Source: JBQSUQ01 sp052384575
Lineage (GTDB): Bacteria; Pseudomonadota; Gammaproteobacteria; Enterobacterales; Pasteurellaceae
Assembly (NCBI GenBank): GCA_052384575.1
Contig: JBQSUQ010000012.1
Direction: 5' to 3' (one strand)
Length of the DNA stretch: 64,000 bases
The position numbers and the translations under genes were made by a program. Each line of letters opens with the position of its first letter. The stretch's first letter is position 1. The notes beneath the pieces were generated by a model. That model saw only the letters and a list, made by a program, of their open reading frames with translations. It had not been told where the DNA came from and made no database searches. Shown here piece after piece: positions 8,938 to 18,206 of this stretch.

Positions 8938-9936
8938 ATGATTTCTGCAGAAAGCCAAGTGCTTGAACGTCATTTATCCTTTTTTGAGCAGAAAAAAGTG
9001 CTATTTGCTGGTGGGGTCAGAGATGATTTTCCTTTCAAACCAGCATTAAATGCACAATCTGTTAAAATTTGGTCTTGGTATTTTGATTATGCGAGAACGC
9101 AAAGTGCGGTGGATTTTTCCGTACTTTGTGATTCACAAGCAGATATGATCGTTTTTTATTGGACAAAAAACAAACAGGAAGTGCAATTCCAATTAATGCA
9201 ATTGTTAGCAAATGCAAGTGAAAATCAGGAAATGTTGATTGTGGGCGAAAATCGCTGCGGTGTGCGTTCAGTGGAAAAAATGTTGGCGCCTTTTGGTGAT
9301 ATCGCGAAAATAGACAGCGCTCGTCGTTGCGGCTTGTACCATTTTTGTCTGAAAAATAAACCGCACTTTGACTTGCAAGATTATTGGAAAACCTATTCCC
9401 ATCCTCAATTACAACCATTGAGCATATATAGTTTGCCGGGGGTGTTTAGTGCTGATGAACTTGATGGCGGAACAGCATTATTATTAACTACTTTGGATCG
9501 CCAAATAAGAGGTAAAGTGCTCGATCTTGGCTGTGGAGCGGGTGTCATTGGCGCAATGATTAAGCATAAATATCCAAAGGTAACATTGACAATGACTGAC
9601 ATTCACGCTATGGCAGTCGCTTCTGCACAAGAAACGTTACGTCAAAATAAGTTGGAGGGCAAGGTGCTTGCCAGCGACGTTTTTTCTGAACTGGATGTGC
9701 AAAATAAATTTGATTTGATCATTTCTAATCCACCATTCCATGATGGCATTGATACCGCTTATCAAGCGGTAACGAATTTAATTGAGCAAGCCAAATGGTA
9801 TTTAAATTCGGGCGGAGAACTGCGTATTGTTGCTAATAGCTTTTTGCCTTATCCTGATTTATTAGATCGCTATTTCGGTAGTCATCAAGTATTAGCACAA
9901 AATAATAAATTTAAAGTATATTCGGTGAGAGCCTAG
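8938..9936 (+). CDS. rsmC: 16S rRNA (guanine-1207-N2)-methyltransferase
   Basis: RsmC methylates G1207 of 16S rRNA using S-adenosylmethionine. It consists of two related methyltransferase-like halves. The N-terminal half (about 1-165) is degenerate and helps bind RNA. The C-terminal half has the SAM-binding LDLGCGAGVIGA motif near residue 200 and the amino-methyltransferase motif ISNPPFHDG near 262. I use the ATG at 8938 (332 residues), since the aligned family N-terminus (ISAESQVLERHLSFFEQKK) starts there. It is divergent from holD and ends at an uptake-sequence terminator. Confidence 0.93.
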   Translation: MISAESQVLERHLSFFEQKKVLFAGGVRDDFPFKPALNAQSVKIWSWYFDYARTQSAVDFSVLCDSQADMIVFYWTKNKQEVQFQLMQLLANASENQEMLIVGENRCGVRSVEKMLAPFGDIAKIDSARRCGLYHFCLKNKPHFDLQDYWKTYSHPQLQPLSIYSLPGVFSADELDGGTALLLTTLDRQIRGKVLDLGCGAGVIGAMIKHKYPKVTLTMTDIHAMAVASAQETLRQNKLEGKVLASDVFSELDVQNKFDLIISNPPFHDGIDTAYQAVTNLIEQAKWYLNSGGELRIVANSFLPYPDLLDRYFGSHQVLAQNNKFKVYSVRA

Positions 9937-9937
9937 A

Positions 9938-9968
9938 AAAAAGTGCGGTGTTTTTCACCGCACTTTTT
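9938..9968 (+). terminator. Inverted uptake-sequence terminator between rsmC and nupC
   Basis: A 13-bp stem (9938-9950 with 9956-9968) is made of two opposed uptake sequences, with A-run and T-run flanks. It can serve both convergent genes. Confidence 0.85.
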
Positions 9969-9985
9969 GTTTGCATTTACGTTGA

Positions 9986-11245
9986 TTAAATTGCGCCACC
10001 AATACCAATAAATAATCCTGCAATGGCGCCGCTCATTAAGTTAGACATAGAACCTGCAATCACCGCTCTAATACCTAAACGAGCGATATCACTGCGGCGA
10101 TTTGGTGCCATGCCACCTAAGCCACCAATTAATACTGCAATGGAACCGAGATTTGCAAAGCCACATAATGCAAAGGAAATAATGGCGACGGTTTTCGCAC
10201 TGAGTTGTACTGGCGCATCGGCAGTCAGATATTTACTGAAGTCTGCGTAAGCAACAAATTCATTTAACACAATTTTTTGCCCAATCATCGAACCTGAAAT
10301 GTGTGCTTCTTCCCAAGGTACACCAATTGCCCAAGCTAATGGCTTGAAGGCATAACCTAATAAGGATTGCATCGTCACGTCGGTATAACCGAATAAACTC
10401 GCAATACTACCAATTCCCCAGTTCAACATGGCGATCAAGGCAACAAAGGCAAGTAGGATCGCACCAATATTTAACACTAATTGAATGCCAGATATTGCAC
10501 CACCAGCCGCTGCTTCAATAATATTTGCCGGTTTTTCTTCATCCGTAATGGTAATGTTATCTTGCACTTTTTCTGTTTGTGGGCAGAGTAGTTTTGCGAA
10601 TAATAAACCGCCCGGAGCTGCCATGAATGAAGCTGCGATTAAATAGGGGAGTGGCACACCCATATTGGCGTATCCTACTAATACAGAACCAGCAACTGAG
10701 GCTAATCCCCCCGTCATTACAGCAAATAATTCGGATTGTGTCATATTATTGATAAATGGTTTAACTAAAAGCGGAGCTTCAGTTTGACCCACAAAAATAT
10801 TTGCTGCAGCAGATGTTGATTCTGCTTTAGAGGTTTTTAGGATTTTTTGTAATCCGCCACCTAAAATTTTAATCACAAATTGCATAATGCCGAGGTAGTA
10901 AAGCACAGAAATGAATGCTGAGAAGAAAATGATTGGCGGCAGTACACGAAAGGCAAAGACAAAACCACCATCACCAAAAACTTCAAACATTTTCGGGCTG
11001 ACTAAACCGCCGAATAAGAATTTAATGCCTTCGCTACTGAAATCAATAATTTTGTTCATTGCTGATGACGCGGACATTAAGGCATCTCGCCCGACAGGAA
11101 AGTAAAGAATTAGTGCGCCAATACCAATTTGGATGGCAAATGCGCCTAATACGGTGCGGTAATTAATCGCTTTTTTATTATTGGATAGCAAAAATGCGAT
11201 CAATAAGAGTACAAATATACCAAATAGACTGTTTAATATACTCAT
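9986..11245 (-). CDS. nupC: Concentrative nucleoside transporter, NupC family
   Basis: This inner-membrane symporter takes up nucleosides with protons or sodium. It has 419 residues and about ten membrane helices. CNT family motifs are visible: FVFAFRVLPPIIFFSAFISVL near residue 95, VGQTEAPLLVKPF near 151, the MTGGLASVAGSVLVGYANMG segment near 177, and EFVAYADF near 330. The gene stands alone with its own start region after 232 bases of intergenic DNA shared with divergent betT. Which nucleosides it prefers cannot be read from the sequence. Confidence 0.9.
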   Translation of the reverse strand: MSILNSLFGIFVLLLIAFLLSNNKKAINYRTVLGAFAIQIGIGALILYFPVGRDALMSASSAMNKIIDFSSEGIKFLFGGLVSPKMFEVFGDGGFVFAFRVLPPIIFFSAFISVLYYLGIMQFVIKILGGGLQKILKTSKAESTSAAANIFVGQTEAPLLVKPFINNMTQSELFAVMTGGLASVAGSVLVGYANMGVPLPYLIAASFMAAPGGLLFAKLLCPQTEKVQDNITITDEEKPANIIEAAAGGAISGIQLVLNIGAILLAFVALIAMLNWGIGSIASLFGYTDVTMQSLLGYAFKPLAWAIGVPWEEAHISGSMIGQKIVLNEFVAYADFSKYLTADAPVQLSAKTVAIISFALCGFANLGSIAVLIGGLGGMAPNRRSDIARLGIRAVIAGSMSNLMSGAIAGLFIGIGGAI

Positions 11246-11410
11246 GGGGACCTCAATACGAAAGAAATCAACGTTGGGCGCAATTCTACCTTATTTTGAG
11301 TGAAATAGGATCTTTCTATATGAAACTTTTATACTAATTTGAGAACTGCCATTTTCTTTTGGCAAAAGACAATGTTGGATAGCTTGTAAGTGTCTCTAAA
11401 TAGGGCTGAT

Positions 11411-11439
11411 TTGTGAGAAAATGGATTTTCTGATATAAT
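11411..11439 (+). promoter_or_regulatory. Sigma-70 promoter for the BCCT transporter gene
   Basis: A TTGTGA -35 element (11411-11416), a 17-base spacer and a perfect TATAAT (11434-11439) preceded by TG (an extended -10) are present. The predicted RNA would begin near 11446, about 30 bases before the TTG start codon. Confidence 0.7.
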
Positions 11440-11477
11440 ATTCTGGATTATTAATTTTTTTAGGAGAAAATATCGTT

Positions 11478-13496
11478 TTGTTTCATAAATCCTCTTTAAA
11501 ATCATCTTTTAACCCTTTCGTTATTTCCACGACATTATTTCTTGTTATTTTATTAGTCGCTTTTACCCTTGTTGCACCAGATGCTATGCAGTCAGGATTA
11601 AACTGGGCTAAACAAGGTATTTTTGACCATTTTAGTTGGTTCTATATTTTATCTTTTTCTATTTTCCTCGGATTTTTAATTGTTTTATCTGTCAGCCGCT
11701 TTGGTGCTATTAAATTAGGTAGCAATGAAGAAGAACCTGAATTTTCGTTTCTTTCTTGGTTAGCAATGTTATTTGCTGCTGGTATGGGGGTTGGCTTGAT
11801 GTTCTTCGGTGTTGCCGAGCCACTCACTCATTATTCTTCAGATATTACTGTTGGTTCTGCTGGTCAGCAACAGCAACAAGCCTTATTACATACCGTTTTT
11901 CACTGGGGAATTCATGCTTGGGCAGTTTATGCAGTTATTGCCCTCGCTTTAGCTTATTTCGGTTTCCGTTATAAATTGCCTTTAGCGCTGCGTTCTTGTT
12001 TTTATCCTTTATTGAAAGATCGTATCAATGGCAAATTAGGGGATTTAATTGATATTGTTGCTTTAATAGCAACACTTTTCGGTATTATTACAACACTCGG
12101 TTTTGGCGCGGCGCAATTAAGTGCAGGTTTAGTGCAAATAGGTTTATTATCAGAAAGTAATTTTGCTATTCAAACTGGTATTATTGTTATTGTCATGGGA
12201 TTAGCGGTTTTTTCTGCTATTTCTGGCGTGGGCAAAGGCGTTAAATTACTCAGTGAAATTAACTTAGGATTAGCTTTCACATTAATGTTATTTGTGTTGA
12301 TTGCGGGTCCTACACTTTATTTATTGTCTTCTTTTAGTGATAACTTAGGCACATATTTAAGTAATATTATTTCTTTTAGTTTTAAAACCTATGTTTATGA
12401 TAGTGAACATACGGGCTGGTTCACTGGTTGGACCGTACTTTATTGGGCTTGGTGGTGTTCTTGGGCTCCATTTGTAGGGCTTTTTATCGCGCGTATTTCT
12501 CGTGGACGTACAATTCGTGAATTTATTTTTGGTGTATTAGCCATTCCAAGTCTTTTCTGTATTTTATGGTTTACTGTTTTTGGTAATTCAGCGATTTGGT
12601 TAGATGATAACATTGCTAATGGTGCGTTAAGTCAGCTTACTTCATCGCCAGAAATGTTATTATTCCGTTTCTTAGACTATTTCCCATTATCAACGCTGAC
12701 AAGTGTAGTTGCATTGGTGATTATTTCCTTGTTTTTCATCACTTCTGCGGATTCAGGCATTTATGTATTAAACAATATCGCTTCTCGTGATAAAAGTTTG
12801 GTTTCACCAAAATGGCAAGCGGTGATGTGGGGCTGTTTAATGTCAGCAGTTGCTATTACATTAATCAAAACAGGTGGATTAGCAACCTTACAAACCATGA
12901 CATTAATTGTTGCTTTGCCTTTTGCCATGCTAATGCTGGTGATGTGTGTGAGTTTATGGAAAGGCGCAAAAGCGGATAGCCAATATTTTGAAGCAAAAGT
13001 GACACCAACCAGTATTTTCTGGACTGGCGATTCTTGGAAAGAGCGTTTAGGTCAAATGTTAAACCAAACGCAAGAAAAAGATATTTTAAAATTCTTGAAA
13101 CGTAAAGCTTTGCCTGCTATGAGAGAATTACGCCAAGAATTGATTGATGTGCATAATTTAAATGTGGAAGTTATTGAGTTATTTGATAATGAGCCCGCAG
13201 TAGAAATTCACATTAAGAAAGAATCAATGAGAGATTTTATATATGGTATTAAATCTGTCGCGAAAGAGGTGTCAGATCAGTTGATTAATGACGATAATCT
13301 ACCTCATATTCAACATGCGGTGACTTATGAGCCAATTACTTATTTCTTTGATGGACGAACAGGCTATGATGTTCAATATATGTCAAAAAATGAGTTAATC
13401 GCCGATGTGTTAAAACAATATGAACGCTATTTAGGCTTGCTTGATAATGTAGGGCAAGAGCTGATGTCTCATGAGCAAACAGAATTAGCAGAGTAA
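11478..13496 (+). CDS. betT: BCCT-family transporter (choline/betaine/carnitine type)
   Basis: This is a large inner-membrane permease for quaternary ammonium compounds, 672 residues. Twelve hydrophobic segments cover about residues 13-500, followed by a long hydrophilic C-terminal domain like that of E. coli BetT. BCCT signatures are clear: MGVGLMFFGVAEPL near 98, and WAWWCSWAPFVGLFIARISRGR (about 320-342) containing the conserved tryptophans. It has a TTG start; AGGAG at 11462-11466 is 11 bases upstream and no ATG or GTG lies closer in frame. In Haemophilus choline import feeds lipooligosaccharide decoration in some strains, but the substrate here is inferred from family only. Confidence 0.9.
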   Translation: MFHKSSLKSSFNPFVISTTLFLVILLVAFTLVAPDAMQSGLNWAKQGIFDHFSWFYILSFSIFLGFLIVLSVSRFGAIKLGSNEEEPEFSFLSWLAMLFAAGMGVGLMFFGVAEPLTHYSSDITVGSAGQQQQQALLHTVFHWGIHAWAVYAVIALALAYFGFRYKLPLALRSCFYPLLKDRINGKLGDLIDIVALIATLFGIITTLGFGAAQLSAGLVQIGLLSESNFAIQTGIIVIVMGLAVFSAISGVGKGVKLLSEINLGLAFTLMLFVLIAGPTLYLLSSFSDNLGTYLSNIISFSFKTYVYDSEHTGWFTGWTVLYWAWWCSWAPFVGLFIARISRGRTIREFIFGVLAIPSLFCILWFTVFGNSAIWLDDNIANGALSQLTSSPEMLLFRFLDYFPLSTLTSVVALVIISLFFITSADSGIYVLNNIASRDKSLVSPKWQAVMWGCLMSAVAITLIKTGGLATLQTMTLIVALPFAMLMLVMCVSLWKGAKADSQYFEAKVTPTSIFWTGDSWKERLGQMLNQTQEKDILKFLKRKALPAMRELRQELIDVHNLNVEVIELFDNEPAVEIHIKKESMRDFIYGIKSVAKEVSDQLINDDNLPHIQHAVTYEPITYFFDGRTGYDVQYMSKNELIADVLKQYERYLGLLDNVGQELMSHEQTELAE

Positions 13497-13615
13497 CTTA
13501 ATTGGCCGCATAAAAAAGTGCGGTCAATTTTTCATTAATTTATTTTCTCATTGGGAACATTTTCTTTTATATTTTGTCTAAGCAATGTATTTCAACAAAC
13601 CAATAAGGTAACAAT

Positions 13616-14254
13616 ATGAATGTTAATGACATTTTAGGTGTGGTATTAAGTACAGCAAAACAATCAGCTGAAAATGTAAGAAGACCGAGTGAAACCCCAT
13701 CAGATATGATTAATAAAATGGGTGGTGGTGCCGCTTTAGCGGGTATTCTATCAATGGTGCTTGGCCGTAATGGTGGTGCAGGTTTAACGAAATTAGGCTC
13801 TTTAGCGGTATTAGGTAATTTAGCTTATCAAGCATACCAAAATTATCAAAAAAGCCAAATGTCAGCTAGCCAATTAACTGAAAGTGATTTTGATTCAATG
13901 CCATCAACAGCAACGAATGAAAAAAGCATGGTGATTTTACGTACTATGATCGCTGCTGCTTTATCTGATGGTGATTTAGATGAGCAGGAACAAGCTTTAA
14001 TTGAGCGTGAAAGTGGTGATAACCCAGAATTACAACAGTGGTTAATTAATGAAATCCAACGCCCAATTTCTGTTGAAGAAATTGCCCAAATTGTTGGTCG
14101 TGATATGGCATTAGCGAGCCAAGTTTATTTAGCGGCAAGAGTGGTATGTAAAGAACTTTCTCGTAAAGAAATTGTTTTCCTTTCACAACTCGCTGAGGCA
14201 TTACATTTAGATGATGCATTAGTTGAGCAATTGGAAAAACAAGCTGGATTTTAA
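13616..14254 (+). CDS. YebE-like inner-membrane protein with TerB-type domain (DUF533)
   Basis: This 212-residue protein has a glycine-rich hydrophobic segment (about 31-62: GGGAALAGILSMVLG and following), a short linker, and a C-terminal TerB-like helical domain (about 97-210) with the acidic pattern AALSDGDLDEQEQALIE. It matches the DUF533/YebE family. The biochemical role is unknown; in E. coli yebE belongs to envelope-stress-responsive genes. It stands alone between an uptake-sequence region and a strong terminator. It is unrelated by position to the other TerB-fold gene at 30.5 kb, but the shared fold is worth noting. Confidence 0.82.
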   Translation: MNVNDILGVVLSTAKQSAENVRRPSETPSDMINKMGGGAALAGILSMVLGRNGGAGLTKLGSLAVLGNLAYQAYQNYQKSQMSASQLTESDFDSMPSTATNEKSMVILRTMIAAALSDGDLDEQEQALIERESGDNPELQQWLINEIQRPISVEEIAQIVGRDMALASQVYLAARVVCKELSRKEIVFLSQLAEALHLDDALVEQLEKQAGF

Positions 14255-14276
14255 AATATAACTTCAAATAAGTTTA

Positions 14277-14301
14277 AAAAAGGGACGAAAGTCCCTTTTT
14301 T
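14277..14301 (+). terminator. Rho-independent terminator after the yebE-like gene
   Basis: A ten-base stem with GAAA tetraloop (arms 14277-14286 and 14291-14300) is followed by T residues. Confidence 0.88.
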
Positions 14302-14331
14302 ATTGCTAAATTTGGAGCAATGTTGTCAATT

Positions 14332-14347
14332 TGTGACCTTGATCAGA
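14332..14347 (+). promoter_or_regulatory. Probable CRP site upstream of the DASS transporter
   Basis: TGTGA-N6-TCAGA, one mismatch from the CRP consensus, lies 57-72 bases before the start codon of the DASS transporter. This fits carbon-catabolite control of organic-acid uptake. Confidence 0.5.
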
Positions 14348-14403
14348 GATTACCTACCTATTTTCTATTAGAATATAATTATTAAAATTAATTTGAGGTA
14401 TTT

Positions 14404-15822
14404 ATGAAAATCATACAACAGCTCTATCAAGGAAAAAGCCGCATTATTGGTCGTAATGCATTATTTTTTATTTTTTCTGTGATCTTCGCTGTCTCAATGA
14501 CAGTTCTGCTTTCTGATTCATCTTTCACATCTATTCAGAATTACGTTCTTTTCTTATTATTTCTAGCAATTTCTTTGTGGGTAACCGAAGCAATTCCAGC
14601 GTTCTCAGTCAGTATTTTAATTGTGGGTTTCCTTGTTCTTGTCATGGGGAAAAGTGAGGCTCATGATGCAATTCAATATTTACAGACTTGGTCAGATAGT
14701 GTTATCTGGTTGTTTTTAGGTGGTTTTTTCTTAGCGGAAGCGATGAAAAAAACGCAATTGGACTTGCTATTATTGAAATCTGTGTTGCCAAAATTTGGGC
14801 AAAAGCCGGTGAATGTATTATGGGGGCTAATGTTATTAACCGCAGTCATGTCGATGTTAATGAGTAATACGGCAACAACTGCAATGATGATCGCAACTAT
14901 CAGTCCATTATTCACCCGATTAGACAGTGAATCTAAATTATCTAAAGCACTCTTATTAGGAATTCCTGCTGCAGCTTCCGTTGGGGGAATGGGGACGATC
15001 ATTGGTTCAGCACCTAATGCTATTGCGGTGGGGGCGTTAGATAAATTAGGTCATCCAATTTCATTTTTAGAATGGATGATGGTGGGGACGCCACTTGCTC
15101 TTGTGTTACTTTTTGTTTTTTGGCGTGTATTAGTCATCAAATATCAAGTCAATAAAGAACAAAATCTCGACTTTAGCTTTTTAAATGAAACCAATACAAA
15201 AATACCAACAGTCCAAGAAAATTTTGATAAATTAATCGTTATTGTTATTTTAGCGGTTACCTTGTTCTGTTGGTTGACTTCTAAATTAATTGGTATTCCC
15301 GTTGCGGCAGCATCAGGAATTCCAATTGTGTGCTTAACTATGTTTGGTATTTTAGATGCCAAAGACATACGTCAATTGCCATGGGATACTTTAATGTTAG
15401 TTGCTGGTGGCTTGGCGTTAGGATTGGCGATTGAAGAACAGCGTATTGCTGCGCATTTCGTTGAACAATTAAGCAATGTTCAAGTGAGCTTTATGATGTT
15501 GTTATTTATCTTCGGTTTTATCACTGTGATTTTATCGAACTTTATGAGTAACACTGCAGCGACGACAATTCTTATTCCTATGGGGGTATCCTTATTAGCA
15601 ATGGTAAATAGTACGGATGTCAATCCAGTTATATTACCTCTTGTGATCGGTTTAAGTGCTTCTTGTGCTTTATTCTTACCTGTATCAACTCCACCAAATG
15701 CGATTGCATTTAGTACGGGATTAGTCAAACAAGCAGAATTCCGTTTAGGTGGGGTTGTTATCGGCTTATTAGGTCCAATTCTGAGTATTGCTTGGGTATT
15801 ATTAATTTATTTATTATTCTAG
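14404..15822 (+). CDS. DASS-family sodium-coupled anion transporter (dicarboxylate type)
   Basis: This inner-membrane protein of 472 residues has about eleven hydrophobic segments and belongs to the SLC13/DASS family, which imports C4-dicarboxylates, citrate or sulfate with sodium. The duplicated Ser-Asn-Thr signatures that form the substrate and sodium sites are visible: LMSNTATTAMMIA near 156 and FMSNTAATTILIP near 380. PVSTPPNAIAFSTG near 426 and GSAPNAIAVG near 201 are the paired re-entrant loop sequences. It is a single-gene unit with a probable CRP site upstream and an uptake-sequence terminator downstream. The exact substrate is unknown; succinate-like acids are most likely. Confidence 0.88.
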   Translation: MKIIQQLYQGKSRIIGRNALFFIFSVIFAVSMTVLLSDSSFTSIQNYVLFLLFLAISLWVTEAIPAFSVSILIVGFLVLVMGKSEAHDAIQYLQTWSDSVIWLFLGGFFLAEAMKKTQLDLLLLKSVLPKFGQKPVNVLWGLMLLTAVMSMLMSNTATTAMMIATISPLFTRLDSESKLSKALLLGIPAAASVGGMGTIIGSAPNAIAVGALDKLGHPISFLEWMMVGTPLALVLLFVFWRVLVIKYQVNKEQNLDFSFLNETNTKIPTVQENFDKLIVIVILAVTLFCWLTSKLIGIPVAAASGIPIVCLTMFGILDAKDIRQLPWDTLMLVAGGLALGLAIEEQRIAAHFVEQLSNVQVSFMMLLFIFGFITVILSNFMSNTAATTILIPMGVSLLAMVNSTDVNPVILPLVIGLSASCALFLPVSTPPNAIAFSTGLVKQAEFRLGGVVIGLLGPILSIAWVLLIYLLF

Positions 15823-15840
15823 TTCTTAGTTGATAACAGT

Positions 15841-15884
15841 AAAAAGTGCGGTGAAAAAGAGTAAAGATTTTCACCGCACTTTTT
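15841..15884 (+). terminator. Long inverted uptake-sequence terminator
   Basis: A 17-bp stem (15841-15857 with 15868-15884) with a 10-base loop is built on opposed uptake sequences and followed by T residues. It ends the DASS transporter transcript and insulates the 4.5S RNA gene. Confidence 0.88.
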
Positions 15885-15980
15885 TGTTGCTTATGTCTTG
15901 TTTTTGACTTGCCAAATAAATATTTGCAATCAAGATTGCTTTATAGCATAATGCACAGCCTAAGCCGTTGGCTTAGTTCA

Positions 15981-16095
15981 ATGGAAACCTTCTCGGTCTC
16001 TCGCAATGGTGTCTGGTTTACTCGGTCAGGTTCGGAAGAAAGCAGCCAAAGTCAGAATTTCTGTGTGCCGAGAATTCGCTGGGAAGGTTTCCGCC
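15981..16095 (+). ncRNA. ffs: 4.5S RNA, signal recognition particle RNA
   Basis: This is the RNA core of the bacterial signal recognition particle, which binds Ffh and targets membrane proteins. The conserved hairpin tip, with the GGTCAGGTTCGGAAGAAAGC core and the AGCAGCCAAAG strand (16024-16050), is the SRP domain IV loop recognised by Ffh. Outer stem arms GGAAACCTT (15983-15991) and AAGGTTTCC (16084-16092) pair exactly and set the ends at about 115 bases. The E. coli RNA is of similar size. Exact ends after processing are approximate. An open reading frame across this stretch is coincidental. Confidence 0.95.
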
Positions 16096-16114
16096 CTATA
16101 AGACCTTCCCTTTT
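16081..16114 (+). terminator. Terminator sharing an arm with the 4.5S RNA
   Basis: GGGAAGGT (16081-16088), which is the 3' arm of the mature RNA stem, can also pair with ACCTTCCC (16103-16110), which is followed by a TTTT run. The convergent MATE gene ends at 16113. Confidence 0.7.
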
Positions 16115-17519
16115 ATTTCATTTTTTCCAATTTCGCTAATAACAATTCTTCTGGTTGAGATTGTATTTTTCTCATTCGATAGAACAACAAAATTGCGGCA
16201 GCAGTTAATGCAACGACAAAAGCAATCCAAAAGCCTTTCGCGCCCAAATGAGGCAAGATGAGGTCTGTCATTGCTAAGCTATAACCAAGGGGAATACCAA
16301 TCACCCAATAACAAAATAGCGTGATGTATAAAATTGCTTTTGTGTCTTTATATCCTCTTAGAATACCACTAATCACAACTTGTACTGTATCGGAAAATTG
16401 ATAAAGTGCGACAATTAAAAATAAGGAACTCGCCAGTGCAATAACTTCCTTGTTTTTATCACTATTCACAAATAATGCTGCGATTTGCTCTCTAAATAAT
16501 ACGGTCACTAATACAGTGATAATCGTGATATTCAAGCCAACGGCGAGTGCAATATAGGAAATTTGTTTTGCTTGATGTGGGCTTTTTTCACCTAAACGTT
16601 GTCCGATCAGAATTGTTGCTGCCATGCCCAAGGACATTGGGAACATAAAAATAAATGAGCTGGTATTCAATGCGATTTGGTGGCTTGCAATCACAATTTC
16701 GCCAAGTGGGGAGAGGAATAAAGCGGTTAAAGAAAATAGTGCCACTTCTGCCCATAGGGCGAGGGCAATGGGCAAGCTTAAGCGCAATAATTTAGCTAAT
16801 GTTTCGCCATTTGGTTTTTCGATAACATGTTCAAACACCTTAAGATCCCGTTGGTTTGCGGCAACTTTACTGTAACTTATCATCATAATGCACATTGCCC
16901 AGTTCACAATTGCGGTTGCAATGCCACAGCCTACCGCGCCAAAAGCCGGCAAGCCAAATTTGCCATAAATAAAAATGTAATTGAGGGGAATGTTTAATAA
17001 TAAACCGAGAACCGTAATCACCATTGCGGGTTTCGTTTTGGCGATACCATCATTTAAACAACGAAAGTTGATCATCAATAAATAAGCGGGTAGCCCCCAA
17101 AGCATCACGCGTAAATAACTGATGGTGATATCCGCAAGATCTTTTTTCATTTCTCTTGCCATAATCACAATATCACTGTGATAAATAAGAAAAGCAATGG
17201 GAATACAGCTAGCCAATACAATCCACAAGCCTTGTCGTACTTGATGTGCAATGCGATGACGTTGACCTGAACCATTCAAATAAGAAATAGTCGGAGGTAG
17301 CGCAAGTAAAAGTCCTTGACCAAATAACACCAAGGGAAACCAAATGGAAGCACCAACCGAAATGGCTGACATATCCGCTGCACTAACGCGTCCCGCCATA
17401 ATAGTATCCACAATCCCCATGGAGTTTTGTGCCACTTGCGCCAATAAAATAGGAATGGCAATTTGAATTAATTTTTTTGCTTGTTCGTGGTATGCTTGCC
17501 AACGTTGAAATAATTGCAT
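16113..17519 (-). CDS. hmrM: MATE-family multidrug efflux pump (HmrM/NorM type)
   Basis: This sodium- or proton-coupled exporter of cationic drugs lies in the inner membrane. It has 468 residues and twelve predicted helices in two related halves. The N-terminal IAIPILLAQVAQNSMGIVDTIMAG is characteristic of NorM-like MATE proteins, including the conserved aspartate in helix 1. The equivalent second-half segment begins LRLSLPIALALWAEV. It ends 3 bases from the 4.5S terminator on the opposite strand. HmrM of H. influenzae is the best-known relative; the actual drug range here is untested. Confidence 0.92.
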   Translation of the reverse strand: MQLFQRWQAYHEQAKKLIQIAIPILLAQVAQNSMGIVDTIMAGRVSAADMSAISVGASIWFPLVLFGQGLLLALPPTISYLNGSGQRHRIAHQVRQGLWIVLASCIPIAFLIYHSDIVIMAREMKKDLADITISYLRVMLWGLPAYLLMINFRCLNDGIAKTKPAMVITVLGLLLNIPLNYIFIYGKFGLPAFGAVGCGIATAIVNWAMCIMMISYSKVAANQRDLKVFEHVIEKPNGETLAKLLRLSLPIALALWAEVALFSLTALFLSPLGEIVIASHQIALNTSSFIFMFPMSLGMAATILIGQRLGEKSPHQAKQISYIALAVGLNITIITVLVTVLFREQIAALFVNSDKNKEVIALASSLFLIVALYQFSDTVQVVISGILRGYKDTKAILYITLFCYWVIGIPLGYSLAMTDLILPHLGAKGFWIAFVVALTAAAILLFYRMRKIQSQPEELLLAKLEKMK

Positions 17520-17594
17520 AATAAATCCGAGTTTATTTTATAATGGAAAAATCTTGGAAAATACACCGCACTTTTGCGGGTTAAGAGAGTTAAT

Positions 17595-18206
17595 ATGTTT
17601 ACAGGTATCGTGCAAGGTACTGCACAAATTCATTCAATTGAGAATAAAACGAATTTTAGAACACATACCATCAAAATGCCACAGGAATTGTTGGCAGACT
17701 TGCAATTAGGGGCGTCAGTGGCGCATAACGGTGTTTGTTTAACCGTTACCCAAATTGAAGGTGATTTAATTAGCTTCGATTTAATGCAAGAAACCTTACG
17801 TATTACAAATTTAGGCGCTTTAAAACAAGGCGATAGTGTCAATGTGGAACGAGCTATGCGTTTTGGGGCCGAAGTTGGCGGGCATTTGCTTTCGGGGCAT
17901 GTGTATTGCACCGCTAAAATTAGCGAACGTATTGCAACAGAAAACAACCTGCAATTGTGGTTTGAGTTGCCTAATCAAGAAGTGATGAAATATATTTTAA
18001 CCAAAGGTTTTATTGCTATTGACGGTATTAGTTTGACCATTGGTGAAGTAAAAGGTCTGAAATTCTGTGTTAATCTCATTCCTGAAACTATCGAACGCAC
18101 ATTAATCGCGAAAAAAGCCATTGGTGAGTTGGTGAATATTGAAATTGATCCGCAAACGCAAGCCATTGTGGATACAGTAGAACGTTATTTGGCGACCAAA
18201 GCATAA
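17595..18206 (+). CDS. ribE: Riboflavin synthase, alpha chain
   Basis: The enzyme dismutates two 6,7-dimethyl-8-ribityllumazine molecules into riboflavin and a pyrimidine. The 203-residue protein shows the diagnostic N-terminus MFTGIVQG and two internally similar lumazine-binding barrels (about 1-95 and 96-190), with GVCLTV in the first and GISLTIGEV in the second. I use the ATG at 17595, where the family N-terminus begins. Its stop overlaps the next start by one base (TAATG), so the following metal-related genes are translationally coupled to it. No FMN riboswitch was seen upstream. Confidence 0.95.
   Translation: MFTGIVQGTAQIHSIENKTNFRTHTIKMPQELLADLQLGASVAHNGVCLTVTQIEGDLISFDLMQETLRITNLGALKQGDSVNVERAMRFGAEVGGHLLSGHVYCTAKISERIATENNLQLWFELPNQEVMKYILTKGFIAIDGISLTIGEVKGLKFCVNLIPETIERTLIAKKAIGELVNIEIDPQTQAIVDTVERYLATKA

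Noticed and set aside
15909..16139. A 76-codon open frame across the 4.5S RNA region
   Set aside because: The RNA core motif and the paired outer stem explain the sequence; the frame has no family resemblance.
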